A stretch of 64,000 nt of DNA from Rhizobium chutanense (lineage in GTDB: Bacteria; Pseudomonadota; Alphaproteobacteria; Rhizobiales; Rhizobiaceae). The position numbers and the translations under genes are program-made. Below, piece by piece: positions 1 through 7,651 of this stretch; positions within the stretch are counted from its first letter, which is position 1; each line of letters opens with the position of its first letter. The stretch is taken from contig NZ_NWSV01000003.1 of NCBI RefSeq assembly GCF_002531935.1, positions 1 to 64,000 of the forward strand. Direction: 5' to 3'. Under the pieces are notes generated by a model. That model made no database searches. It saw only the letters and a program-made list of their open reading frames with translations, and was not told where the DNA came from.

Positions 1-264
1 GATCATGTTCTTGACGTAGTCGGCGTGGCCGGGGCAGTCGACGTGCGCGTAGTGGCGGGCCGGCGTCTCATATTCGACGTGCGCCGTCGAAATGGTGATG
101 CCACGGGCCTTTTCTTCCGGAGCCGCGTCGATCTGGTCGTACGCCTTGAACTCACCGAAGTACTTCGTGATCGCTGCCGTCAGAGACGTCTTGCCGTGGT
201 CAACGTGGCCGATCGTGCCGATGTTGACGTGCGGCTTGTTGCGCTCAAACTTACTCTTTGCCAT
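1..264 (-). CDS. tuf: Elongation factor Tu, N-terminal part (runs off the window)
   Basis: EF-Tu is the GTPase that carries aminoacyl-tRNA to the ribosome. The 88 codons visible start [20 protein letters not shown] and include the P-loop GHVDHGKT, the switch I region with RGITI, and the DCPGH motif of G3. The frame stays open to the window edge, so only about the first fifth of the usual ~390 residues is present. It lies downstream of tRNA-Tyr and tRNA-Gly on the same strand, the classical tRNA-tufB arrangement, so it is probably co-transcribed with them from the promoter at 847-875. About 330 bases separate it from tRNA-Gly. The call is very secure. Confidence 0.97.
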
Positions 265-591
265 TTGAATGCTTCCTGTGAACGAAATAGTGGACCCCGG
301 CGAACCGGTTTAGTGCCGCCGTTTAAGGCTTTCGGCGAAATTGCGCAAGACTTAATTGCAGACGCCATTCTTGGTGTGACAGCGCATATGGGGGACAATT
401 CGCCGCCTGCAAGGCGATTCGCCGAAGCCCCCTCGAAAATCGCTGAAATCCTTGGAGAAAATCGCGTGGACTGCCGGGGCGCGAGCACCCTCGCCTGCCA
501 GCCGGCAGCCGCTATTGCCAACCACGCGCGAAACATCTGCGCACCGAATGACCGCGGCAGCGAAGAGCACGTGAACGGGGCTGGGAAAAAC
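265..591 (-). other. tRNA-Gly to tuf spacer / tuf leader
   Basis: This 327-base stretch has no convincing gene. Reading frames across it are short and lack coding character. It lies between tRNA-Gly and tuf on the same strand, so it is most likely transcribed as the tuf leader or tRNA processing spacer. I see no clear terminator or second promoter in it. Confidence 0.5.
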
Positions 592-665
592 TGGAGCGGG
601 TAGCGGGAATCGAACCCGCGTATTCAGCTTGGAAGGCTGCTGCTCTACCATTGAGCTATACCCGC
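592..665 (-). tRNA. tRNA-Gly (anticodon TCC)
   Basis: On the minus strand the sequence starts GCGGGTATAGC and ends with an encoded CCA. The 7-bp acceptor stem GCGGGTA/TACCCGC pairs perfectly. The D-loop contains AATGGTAGAGC and the T arm contains GGTTCGATTCC. The anticodon loop reads CTTCCAA, giving TCC, which decodes GGA and GGG. It lies 27 bases downstream of tRNA-Tyr on the same strand. Confidence 0.97.
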
Positions 666-692
666 GGGGTGGTCCGATCCGATGACGAATGG

Positions 693-774
693 TGGAGAGA
701 GTTGGATTTGAACCAACGTAGGCTGAGCCAACGGATTTACAGTCCGTCCCCTTTAACCACTCGGGCATCTCTCC
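693..774 (-). tRNA. tRNA-Tyr (anticodon GTA)
   Basis: On the minus strand it starts GGAGAGATGCCCGAGTGG and ends with an encoded CCA. The length of 82 bases fits a class II tRNA with a long variable arm, as expected for bacterial tRNA-Tyr. The anticodon loop CTGTAAA gives GTA. It is the first gene of the tRNA-Tyr, tRNA-Gly, tuf unit. Confidence 0.97.
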
Positions 775-846
775 AGTTTTTCGTCCGGATCTAGAAGACC
801 AAGTTTGCTAGACTTCGAAGCGTTGCCGCCCGTCGTCTGCGCCGCG

Positions 847-875
847 TATATGACCGGAGCATTTCAGTCTGTCAA
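847..875 (-). promoter_or_regulatory. Promoter of the tRNA-Tyr/tRNA-Gly/tuf unit
   Basis: On the minus strand TTGACA (870-875) is followed after exactly 17 bases by CATATA (847-852), close to the rhizobial housekeeping consensus. A GC-rich GCGGCGC discriminator follows, typical of stable-RNA promoters. It sits about 70 bases upstream of tRNA-Tyr. Confidence 0.7.
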
Positions 876-977
876 CACGATGACAACGGAAAAAACACGA
901 AAAATTTCATTCTCCGCCGAAAGCCGGCACATGAAAGAAAGCCTATGCGGCAGCCGGCGCCATGGCTATAAAGCCGC

Positions 978-1868
978 ATGAGCAAAGATAAAAAATCCGG
1001 CGGCAAGCCCGCAACCGACCCATCCGCCAAGGATACGCATTACGCCACGCTGCGGCGCGCACACCGTGACGCCAAGCGCGAACGCGGCGAGATTCCGACA
1101 CCTCCGCCGCAGAAGCGCAGGCGTGGGGGCGAGGACTGGAAGCCGCCGGCGCTTGCGCCCGACCAGGTGCATCTCTATGGCCTGCATACGGTGCGCGCAG
1201 CCCTCGACAATCCCGAGCGCAAGAAGATCAAACTCTTCGTAACGCAGAACGCGCTGGCGCGGCTCGAAATCGACGCCGAGACCCTTGGCATTCCCTTCGA
1301 GATCGTCTCGCCGCAGGAGATCGACAAGGTGCTCGGCCCCGAGGCAATCCATCAGGGCGTCATGCTGGAAACCCGGCCGCTGCCGGTGCGCCGGCTCGAA
1401 GCGCTGAAGGACAGCCCTCTGCTGCTCGTCCTCGACCAGGTCACCGATCCGCACAATGTCGGCGCGATCATGCGCTCGGCCGTCGCCTTCAATGCCGGCG
1501 CCGTTATCACCACCCAGAGACATAGCCCGACCGAATCCGGGGTGCTGGCCAAGTCCGCCTCCGGCGCGCTGGAACTGATCCCCTATATACAGGTCACCAA
1601 TCTCGCCGATGCGCTCGGTGAATTGCACAAGCTCGGCTTCTCCACCATCGGTCTCGATTCGGAAGGGCCGGCGCCGCTTGAAGGGACCTTCTCGGGCGAG
1701 AAACTGGCGCTGGTGCTCGGCTCGGAGGGCAAGGGCCTGCGGCAGAAGACGCGGGAAACCGTCAATGCCCTTGCCCGTCTCGACATGCCGGGGGCGATCA
1801 AATCACTCAACGTGTCGAATGCGGCGGCGATCGCGCTTTATGCGGCGCGGCTCCATTTGAAGGCATAG
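978..1868 (+). CDS. rlmB: 23S rRNA 2'-O-methyltransferase RlmB-like (TrmH/SpoU family)
   Basis: This 296-residue protein has the SPOUT methyltransferase fold of the TrmH family, which methylates ribose 2'-O positions. RlmB acts on G2251 of 23S rRNA. The three family motifs are visible: motif 1 NVGAIMRSAVAFNAGAVI, motif 2 LVLGSEGKGLR and motif 3 LNVSNAAAIALYAA. An N-terminal L30e-like substrate-binding domain precedes them from about residue 60. The first 55 residues are a lysine- and arginine-rich, low-complexity tail. The gene is divergent from the tRNA/tuf unit. Family membership is secure; the exact target (RlmB rather than a tRNA paralogue) is inferred from length and domain order. Confidence 0.88.
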   Translation: MSKDKKSGGKPATDPSAKDTHYATLRRAHRDAKRERGEIPTPPPQKRRRGGEDWKPPALAPDQVHLYGLHTVRAALDNPERKKIKLFVTQNALARLEIDAETLGIPFEIVSPQEIDKVLGPEAIHQGVMLETRPLPVRRLEALKDSPLLLVLDQVTDPHNVGAIMRSAVAFNAGAVITTQRHSPTESGVLAKSASGALELIPYIQVTNLADALGELHKLGFSTIGLDSEGPAPLEGTFSGEKLALVLGSEGKGLRQKTRETVNALARLDMPGAIKSLNVSNAAAIALYAARLHLKA

Positions 1869-1906
1869 CCGGTCCACAGACGGGCCGCGGCAAAAGGGGA
1901 ACTGTC

Positions 1907-2599
1907 ATGATCCGTTTCGTCCTTCGGTTCGCGGCCCCGGCAGCCGCGTTGCTTTTCTCAGGCATCGCCCACGGCCAGGAGATCGATCCCGATATTCTCA
2001 AGGCGCAGGCCGGAACCTATCTCATCGCGCCGGAAGACGGGCGTGCGGGATGCCAGATGACGCTCGAAACCGACATGGCGATCGGCGGCTTTTCGCTTTC
2101 GGGGCAGGAAGCCTGCGCCAAGTCGCTACCGGCACTCGCGGAAGCCGCTTCGTGGAATTTCGACGGCAATGGCGGCCTCATCCTGATCGATCCGACACGC
2201 AAGGTGCTCGCCCGTTTCGTCGAAAACGAGGGCTCTCCCATGAAGACGGAAGACGGCACGCCGCTGTTGCTGATCGCGGCACCCGGCGGCGTCGATCACC
2301 TGCCGACCTTCAGGAGCCTTGCCGGGGCATGGACAATGCAGCGGCCGGACGGCGAAAGGCTTTGCGGCATTACGCTCGGCAGCGACGTCGGAACGGACGG
2401 CAATGCGCCATTGTCACTCTCCGGTGACTGCGCTGCCGCCGTCGCCAAGCTCAAACTTGCGGTCTGGCATATCGAGGGTTTCGGGCTGACGCTGATGGGC
2501 CATGACGGTTCGTCGCTTGGCTTCGACATGCGCGCCGACGGCAATTTCGACAAATCGAAGCAGGAAGGCGGCAAGCCGCTTTCGCTCGTGCGTCGCTAG
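1907..2599 (+). CDS. Secreted AprI/Inh-type metalloprotease inhibitor, tandem domains
   Basis: The 230-residue protein has a clear signal peptide (cleavage near residue 23, after AHG). Two similar modules follow, at roughly residues 30-125 and 135-228. Each carries the pattern of the Inh (MEROPS I38) family: a Trp or Tyr near the start, a Cys pair (GCQMTL...EACAK and LCGITL...GDCAAA), then a Trp and a GGLIL/GFGLTL strand. Family members bind serralysin-type zinc proteases in the periplasm and protect the producing cell. Two tandem copies are unusual, because characterised Inh proteins such as Pseudomonas AprI have one. It is 38 bases after rlmB. The family assignment rests on pattern recognition. 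Confidence 0.7.
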   Translation: MIRFVLRFAAPAAALLFSGIAHGQEIDPDILKAQAGTYLIAPEDGRAGCQMTLETDMAIGGFSLSGQEACAKSLPALAEAASWNFDGNGGLILIDPTRKVLARFVENEGSPMKTEDGTPLLLIAAPGGVDHLPTFRSLAGAWTMQRPDGERLCGITLGSDVGTDGNAPLSLSGDCAAAVAKLKLAVWHIEGFGLTLMGHDGSSLGFDMRADGNFDKSKQEGGKPLSLVRR

Positions 2600-2611
2600 A
2601 GTCTTTTCTGG

Positions 2612-3349
2612 TCAGTCGGGCGTCCCGCAACTGGTTCGTCCATCCATGGGCCGGCGCGTGACATCGCCCGCCGCATAGGCAACTTCCACAGGATAAACGA
2701 TCACGCTCGGCAATTTCTCGATTTCGCCGGCGTGATCGGGGCTGCGCTTCATTTCCGCCTTGTAGGCTGCGGCGCAATCCGGCAGTTGCGTCAGTGACAG
2801 GCCGGTGTCGGCGGCAATGGTCTTGGCGCAGGCAGCATCGCGATAGAGCGAACAGGAAGCGGTGTAGACGCGGCGGAAATCAAGAGTGAGCTTCCCCTTC
2901 CCGCTGTCGATCGCGGTAAAATCGTCACCCTCAAGAGCATCGTCGAGCAGCCGCTCGCCCGTCGCCGCATCGTAGACGACGAAGGGCAGCCCGCCGTTCC
3001 ATCCATCCGCCGCGCGGAAAAACACGAAGCCGCCGCTGACGCCCATGAGATAACCGGCGGTATCGTCCTCGATCACCCGCTCGCGCGCGCCGGCACGTTC
3101 ACAGGGCGCATCGGCGGCAAGCAGCGCCAGCTTTTCGGCGCCGACCTCGCCGAGATCGACCTCCTTGACCATGAAAGCGGGATAGCGGCTGCAGGTGATC
3201 TTCGACTTTGCATCGGGATTGAATTCATCCTTCGGCAGCGCGACGACATCCACTTTCACCGGCCGGTCGAAGAGGGCTGATTTTTCGGACGCTCCGGCGC
3301 AGGCAATCAGTGCCGCAAGGATAATCGATGTCGTGATCGTCCGCTTCAT
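2612..3349 (-). CDS. Conserved hypothetical lipoprotein
   Basis: The 245-residue reading frame is convergent with the protease-inhibitor gene, only 12 bases from it. I chose the start MKRTITTSIILAALIAC because it gives a signal peptide ending in the lipobox L-I-A-C. An upstream in-frame extension exists but is not protein-like. The mature part has several cysteines (ITCSRYP, DAPCERAG, ASCSLYRDAACAKT, PDCAAAY, TSCGTPD), which suggests disulfides in the envelope. I do not recognise a functional domain. Confidence 0.65.
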   Translation of the reverse strand: MKRTITTSIILAALIACAGASEKSALFDRPVKVDVVALPKDEFNPDAKSKITCSRYPAFMVKEVDLGEVGAEKLALLAADAPCERAGARERVIEDDTAGYLMGVSGGFVFFRAADGWNGGLPFVVYDAATGERLLDDALEGDDFTAIDSGKGKLTLDFRRVYTASCSLYRDAACAKTIAADTGLSLTQLPDCAAAYKAEMKRSPDHAGEIEKLPSVIVYPVEVAYAAGDVTRRPMDGRTSCGTPD

Positions 3350-3554
3350 GACAGTTCCGCCTCCAACTCCTTCGCTATCTCTGGCATGGTTCGATCCCGT
3401 GCGACAGATGGAAAACGGACGCGGCAACAGCGGCGCAGCGCCTGCCGATGCCAGAGAAATCCACTTTTGCCTTGGAAAGACCTTCCGGAACACTATGATC
3501 GGGCAATGACCGGTTGTCGCGACCGGTCTGAAGCAAGAAGGAACGATTCCCATC

Positions 3555-3713
3555 ATGGCCATTCGACCGCTGATTTTCGGTATCCTCTTTGTCTCGGTCT
3601 TCGTCGTGATCATCCTCAGCATCATCTGGGTGGACAAGTCGCACCCGATCCACCAGCCCGATCCTTTATCGCCGACGGCGCCCGGCGCGGCGACGCCGGG
3701 ACAGGTGCAATAG
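3555..3713 (+). CDS. Small single-pass membrane protein (52 aa)
   Basis: ATG at 3555 opens a 52-residue frame beginning MAIRPLIFGILFVSVFVVII, a strong membrane helix. A periplasmic-type tail rich in Pro, Ala and Gly follows, ending PGQVQ. An AAGGA ribosome site lies about 12 bases upstream. Third-position GC bias is typical of this genome. The function is unknown. It is divergent from the lipoprotein gene. Confidence 0.55.
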   Translation: MAIRPLIFGILFVSVFVVIILSIIWVDKSHPIHQPDPLSPTAPGAATPGQVQ

Positions 3714-3777
3714 TCCCGGCAGGAACGCCGACGGCGATCACGCGTTAATCCCGCGATTGAACGAGGATTGAACGCCT

Positions 3778-3915
3778 ATGCGCATAATGATCGCCGTCAT
3801 TGCCTTCATGGTCTGCTCCGTGCTCAGCATCGCCGTGATGTCGCCCTCCGGCGCCGGCCAGGCCGGCAATGGCGACAGGATCGAAGCAAGCGTCAACGAA
3901 CCCGTCACCCATTGA
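3778..3915 (+). CDS. Small exported or membrane peptide (45 aa)
   Basis: ATG at 3778 opens a 45-residue frame with a hydrophobic N-terminus (MRIMIAVIAFMVCSVLSIAV) and a short polar tail ending EPVTH. It ends just before a GC-rich hairpin at 3920-3940. The function is unknown, and no strong ribosome site is visible. Confidence 0.4.
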   Translation: MRIMIAVIAFMVCSVLSIAVMSPSGAGQAGNGDRIEASVNEPVTH

Positions 3916-3919
3916 AAAA

Positions 3920-3940
3920 CGGCCCGGATGATCCGGGCCG
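3920..3940. terminator. Putative bidirectional hairpin terminator
   Basis: The sequence CGGCCCGGAT-G-ATCCGGGCCG is a perfect inverted repeat. It lies between the end of the 45-aa peptide gene and the convergent gene that ends at 3992. A T-rich stretch follows only 12 bases later, so terminator function is uncertain. Confidence 0.4.
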
Positions 3941-3991
3941 CCAATAGCGCCGTCTTTTCAGACGTCGTTTAAACCTGCCGATGCGCTCGTC

Positions 3992-4333
3992 TCAGCCGCG
4001 GTAGAGCCAGAAGGGGATATAGCGATCGCGATCACGCCACTCGTGGCGTTCCTGCCAACGTTCGGCGCGCCACCGCCGCCACTGACGGCGATCGTCGCGC
4101 CAGTCGGACCGGCGCCAATCGCGCTCATCGCGCCAGCCACGGTCATCGCGCCAGCCACCGTCGTCACTCTCGTCCCGGTCGCGATCGCGGTGCCAGCCAT
4201 CACGAACTTGAACGATATCACCCTGCGTCGAAACCGCCGGCCGCTCGGCCGGCATGGCGGCCGCCGGCGCGATCGAAGTGAAAACCGCACCGGCAGAAAG
4301 GGTTGCGGCGAGAAAGAAATGTGCGAGCCTCAT
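3992..4333 (-). CDS. Secreted Arg/Asp/Trp-rich protein
   Basis: The 113-residue protein begins MRLAHFFLAATLSAGAV, a signal peptide probably cleaved after PAAA near residue 26. The mature part is very low in complexity, with repeated WRDD/WRDE/RRW units between residues 50 and 110. It ends RYIPFWLYRG. An AGGAAA ribosome site supports this ATG over an upstream in-frame one. Similar small WRDDR-type periplasmic proteins are frequent in rhizobia. RcnB-like proteins share the composition, but I cannot assign a function. Confidence 0.6.
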   Translation of the reverse strand: MRLAHFFLAATLSAGAVFTSIAPAAAMPAERPAVSTQGDIVQVRDGWHRDRDRDESDDGGWRDDRGWRDERDWRRSDWRDDRRQWRRWRAERWQERHEWRDRDRYIPFWLYRG

Positions 4334-4663
4334 GGCAGTTTCCTCATTGATGATGAGGCGAAGATAAAGGCGCACGGCTGAATTGGCGCTGAAGCAGCCC
4401 TTCAGACAAGGTTCATCAAGGGAAGCCGAAAAAATCTGCTGGTGCGATCGACAACCGACATCGAACCGAGGCGCCTGCGGCCTTCACCTCATCGTCGTGC
4501 AGTTTGATTTTCATAGGTTGAATCCCATCGCTGTTCGGGGCAGCATGAGATCGGTGCACCGGGGCAGCAAAGCACACCCAAAATGATACGCGGGCCCGGG
4601 TGCTATTAATTTCCAGTCGGACGTGTTCTGATTAGGAAACTCATCCGTTCAGAAGCTAGTCGC
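4334..4663. other. Intergenic stretch with no recognised gene
   Basis: The 330 bases between the Arg/Trp-rich protein and the unknown gene at 4664 hold a 67-codon plus-strand frame that is not protein-like and has no ribosome site. I see no strong promoter or terminator. Base composition falls here, marking the left edge of the foreign-looking patch. Confidence 0.4.
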
Positions 4664-5443
4664 ATGCAACTCACTCAATCACGCTTAAAGCTCCAGCGTG
4701 CCAAGGCAAAAATCGAAGAAATCAAACATGTGCTCGGTGCGACTGGTGTCCATCGCTTTGTAGCTAGGGTGGACGAGGAAAGCGGCGATCGTTTCATTCA
4801 GCTCAAAATCTTCGATCCCAACGACCTAGTGCACGTCATCATCGGGGAAACTGCCTATCAATTGCGATCGGCGCTAGACGTTGCTGCGGTGGCCCTGGCT
4901 CGCTTCAACGGGACAACGGACGTCAAACAAGTTTATTTCCCGATCGCCAACAGCGAACACGAATTTAACGCCCCGACCGGCAGCCCTCAAAAGAAGATGA
5001 ACGGCCTGTCGCAACCGGTCAAAGATGCGATAGCACTGATTTCCCCGTATCCGGGCGGAAACGACCTCCTCGTCGGCTTGAACGATCTCTGCAATACTGA
5101 CAAGCACAACAATCTTGTTGCTTCTATCCCTCAGGTTGGGAACCGTATATCAGTCGATCCATACGCAGACATAGCGGGGGTGGTCGGATCTTTCGCTGGC
5201 CGTTTCGCATCAGCGATGATCGATGCTGGGGAAGGACCATATGATGGCGTTGAATTCAAGCTCACCCCCGACGATGGTGATGCCTCGCAAATAGCCACTC
5301 TCCTCACTACAAAAATGCGCCTGGCTATGGGGCTAATTTTTTCCGGTACGCGTTACTTGGATGGAAGCGAGGCCTTCACCACACTGACGGCGATGTCATC
5401 AATGATAGAATCAATCATCGAAAACTTGGAAAACGCCACTTAG
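4664..5443 (+). CDS. Hypothetical protein of an accessory patch
   Basis: This 259-residue protein is of unknown function. It starts MQLTQSRLKLQRAKAKIEEI, a predicted amphipathic helix, and contains YQLRSALDVAAVALARFNG followed by YFPIANSEHEF. Proteins of this general layout occur as singletons in genomic islands. Codon use is less GC-biased than in neighbours, with many AAC/AAT, TTG and ATA codons, suggesting horizontal transfer. It has no signal peptide or membrane segment. Only a weak ribosome-site match precedes the ATG. Confidence 0.6.
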   Translation: MQLTQSRLKLQRAKAKIEEIKHVLGATGVHRFVARVDEESGDRFIQLKIFDPNDLVHVIIGETAYQLRSALDVAAVALARFNGTTDVKQVYFPIANSEHEFNAPTGSPQKKMNGLSQPVKDAIALISPYPGGNDLLVGLNDLCNTDKHNNLVASIPQVGNRISVDPYADIAGVVGSFAGRFASAMIDAGEGPYDGVEFKLTPDDGDASQIATLLTTKMRLAMGLIFSGTRYLDGSEAFTTLTAMSSMIESIIENLENAT

Positions 5444-5475
5444 CGGGCGAAGGCACTTCCGGAAGGGAGGCGCCA

Positions 5476-5667
5476 TTACTGACCTCCCCGGCCCGGAACG
5501 ACGCCGGCCTGTTGAGCGACGCCAAGTACCGTATTGAGGAGGTCGGCGGTCTGTGTCTCGTTCCTGAGTTCGACCACCTCGTCCTTCATCAGCTTCTTGA
5601 AATTCTCGATCGTCTTGCGCTCGTCGATCGCGGCGGCAGCGGTGTCGGGGAAGTAGGTTTTCGCCAT
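5476..5667 (-). pseudogene. Small phage-like ORF or remnant
   Basis: A 63-residue frame starts MAKTYFPDTAAAAIDERKTI and ends VVPGRGGQ. The frame is open further upstream as far as a TTG at 5775, so this may be the 3' part of a longer lost gene. Its helical, charged composition resembles small phage structural or accessory proteins, but I cannot name a family. It lies in the same patch as the fragment at 5754-5959. Confidence 0.35.
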
Positions 5668-5753
5668 CGTCAGCAGATTGCCGCCGACCTGAACCTTCTG
5701 GTTAGCCGCGCTTGCTCTCGATTTGAGGGGTCGCTGATGCCTTTCCTTGTTGA

Positions 5754-5959
5754 GCAGAAGGATATGATGGCGCAATCCAGGCTGCCTCGCAGCGCCCGCT
5801 ACAAGGTTTTGATCCGGGTCCTATTGCGAGGCTTGTGGCTGACTATCAAGCCACGGTCAGCGCGAAGAACGTAGATGCGCGAGAGACGGCGCGCGCTGAG
5901 ATCCAGCGCGAATATATCCGCAACTTCTATCAGGTCACCGGTCAGCCCCTTCCGAACTA
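5754..5959 (+). pseudogene. Truncated 3' gene fragment, phage-like
   Basis: The frame after a stop at 5751 reads AEGYDGAIQAASQRPLQGFD and continues through VADYQATVSAKNV to end FYQVTGQPLPN. It is protein-like for about 68 residues but has no plausible start, so it looks like the 3' end of a decayed gene. With the minus-strand remnant beside it, this suggests a rearranged prophage or island scar next to tRNA-Thr. Confidence 0.35.
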
Positions 5960-6028
5960 GATGGGCGGCCCTGGCGTAAATGCGGACCCAGAGTCTTAGG
6001 TGACACCTTCAAGATTTGCGGACACCAT

Positions 6029-6057
6029 CCGGACACGGTTTTGCGCTCTGTGTCCGG
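6029..6057. repeat. Inverted repeat (8-bp arms)
   Basis: CCGGACAC (6029-6036) and GTGTCCGG (6050-6057) form a stem with a 13-base loop about 45 bases from the 3' end of tRNA-Thr. It could be a terminator-like fold or an island-end element. No T-tract follows. Confidence 0.3.
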
Positions 6058-6099
6058 CCCGATCGAACGCTCTGCGAATCGTTGATTTTATGAGATTTT

Positions 6100-6175
<76 letters not shown>

Positions 6176-6330
6176 AACCGGTGCCCAACTAGCAGATTCT
6201 GTGATTCTGTAAAGGAAAATCGGTGCCTATTTGGGGCTTGGCTGCGGTTCAAAACGCTTCGCTGGAGAAAACGTCCTTGTCGCCCCTGCCCTTTATCCTT
6301 TAGCTAGAGCAGCTTCACAAAGGGCATTGC

Positions 6331-7104
6331 ATGGGCCGTTCATTTCAAACGCTTTCCTTTCTCGCCTCCCCCACGATGGAGGCGCTCGCAGCGCGCGAAG
6401 AGTTGATTCGTATCTATGGCGACGTGCCGTCTGATGATGCCGATGTCATCGTCGCACTCGGCGGCGATGGTTTCATGCTGCAGACGCTGCACCACACCAT
6501 GAATTCCGGCAAGCTGGTTTACGGCATGAACCGCGGTTCGGTCGGCTTCCTGATGAACGACTATCGCATCGAACACCTACAAGAGCGCATCTGCCTCGCC
6601 GTTGAAAACGTCTTCCGGCCATTGCAGATGACGACGGCCAATGCCGACGGCACCAATTCGACGGCGCTCGCCATCAACGAGGTCTATCTTTTCCGCCAGT
6701 CCTATCAAGCCGCCAATTTGAAGGTCACGGTGGACGGGCGCGTGCGGCTGGAAGAACTGATCTGCGACGGGCTGATGGTGGCGACCCCTGCCGGGTCGAC
6801 GGCCTACAATCTTTCCGCCCATGGCCCGATCCTGCCGCTCGAGGCGCCGTTGCTCGCCATGACGCCGGTCAGCGCTTTCCGGCCGCGGCGCTGGAGGGGC
6901 GCATTGCTTCCGAACAAGGTGACCGTCGATATCGACGTCCTCGAGCCGGTCAAGCGGCCGGTGAACGCGGTGGCGGACAATACCGAGGTCAAATCGGTGC
7001 TGCATGTCCGCATTGCCCAGTCGGAGCATATGACCGCCCGTATCCTCTCCGATCCCGACCGCTCCTGGTCCGACCGTATTCTCGCCGAGCAGTTCAAGGA
7101 TTGA
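6331..7104 (+). CDS. nadK: NAD kinase
   Basis: NAD kinase phosphorylates NAD to NADP using ATP or polyphosphate in the cytoplasm. The 257-residue length fits alphaproteobacterial NadK. The diagnostic GGDG motif is at residues 44-47 (VALGGDGFML), followed by GMNRGSVGFLMN, the conserved NE of LAINEVYL, and the GSTAYNLSAHGPI nucleotide-binding loop near residue 152. It starts 155 bases from tRNA-Thr, which is divergent. The downstream gene begins 4 bases after its stop. Confidence 0.95.
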   Translation: MGRSFQTLSFLASPTMEALAAREELIRIYGDVPSDDADVIVALGGDGFMLQTLHHTMNSGKLVYGMNRGSVGFLMNDYRIEHLQERICLAVENVFRPLQMTTANADGTNSTALAINEVYLFRQSYQAANLKVTVDGRVRLEELICDGLMVATPAGSTAYNLSAHGPILPLEAPLLAMTPVSAFRPRRWRGALLPNKVTVDIDVLEPVKRPVNAVADNTEVKSVLHVRIAQSEHMTARILSDPDRSWSDRILAEQFKD

Positions 7105-7107
7105 GAC

Positions 7108-7617
7108 ATGGCAATGCGCTTGACATTGATGACCACCGTTTTCCTCATCGGGTGGTCGGCCGCAGCCTTGCCGGCGCAGGATGCCATCCTGCCGGCCTCG
7201 GTGATTTTCGCGACCAGCACCGGCTACTGGCAGGACGAGGGCAACGCGCCGGATGTCGAACGCGCGCCGACGGGCGCCGAGAGCGTCGCCAACCCCGAGG
7301 GAAAGGCCGCGCAGCGCCACGGCTATTACAAGCTCTTTGCCGTCCGCCAGGCCGACAGAACCTCGAAGGTCTATCTGCAGCAGGTTGCACAGACCGAGAC
7401 CGGCCCGGCGATCGCCTCGACCGTCGAGCTGCAGGAGATCAGCGACCTGAAACCTTATGTGACCGATATACGCCCCGAGAATTCGAACGGCATCATCAAG
7501 CAGCCGGGACTTTTTGCCACGATCTATCTGAAGACCGACCCTGCCGCCGAGCCGGATGGCTGGACCGTGCTGATCGATGAATTCGGCGAAATCACCGTGG
7601 AGAAGGCGACGAATTGA
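7108..7617 (+). CDS. Hypothetical exported protein
   Basis: The 169-residue protein has a signal peptide (MAMRLTLMTTVFLIGWSAAALPAQ, cleavage near residue 23). The globular part has no membrane segments and contains HGYYKLFAVRQADRTSKVYL and ISDLKPYVTDIRPEN. It probably works in the periplasm. Its start is 4 bases after the nadK stop, so the two are likely co-transcribed. No known domain is recognised. Confidence 0.65.
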   Translation: MAMRLTLMTTVFLIGWSAAALPAQDAILPASVIFATSTGYWQDEGNAPDVERAPTGAESVANPEGKAAQRHGYYKLFAVRQADRTSKVYLQQVAQTETGPAIASTVELQEISDLKPYVTDIRPENSNGIIKQPGLFATIYLKTDPAAEPDGWTVLIDEFGEITVEKATN

Positions 7618-7651
7618 ACAGCCGGGATCTGCTCGGAAAGGCATGCAAGCG

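Noticed and set aside
4383-4586. A 67-codon plus-strand frame
   Set aside because: No ribosome site, no similarity to any family I know, and no coding bias.
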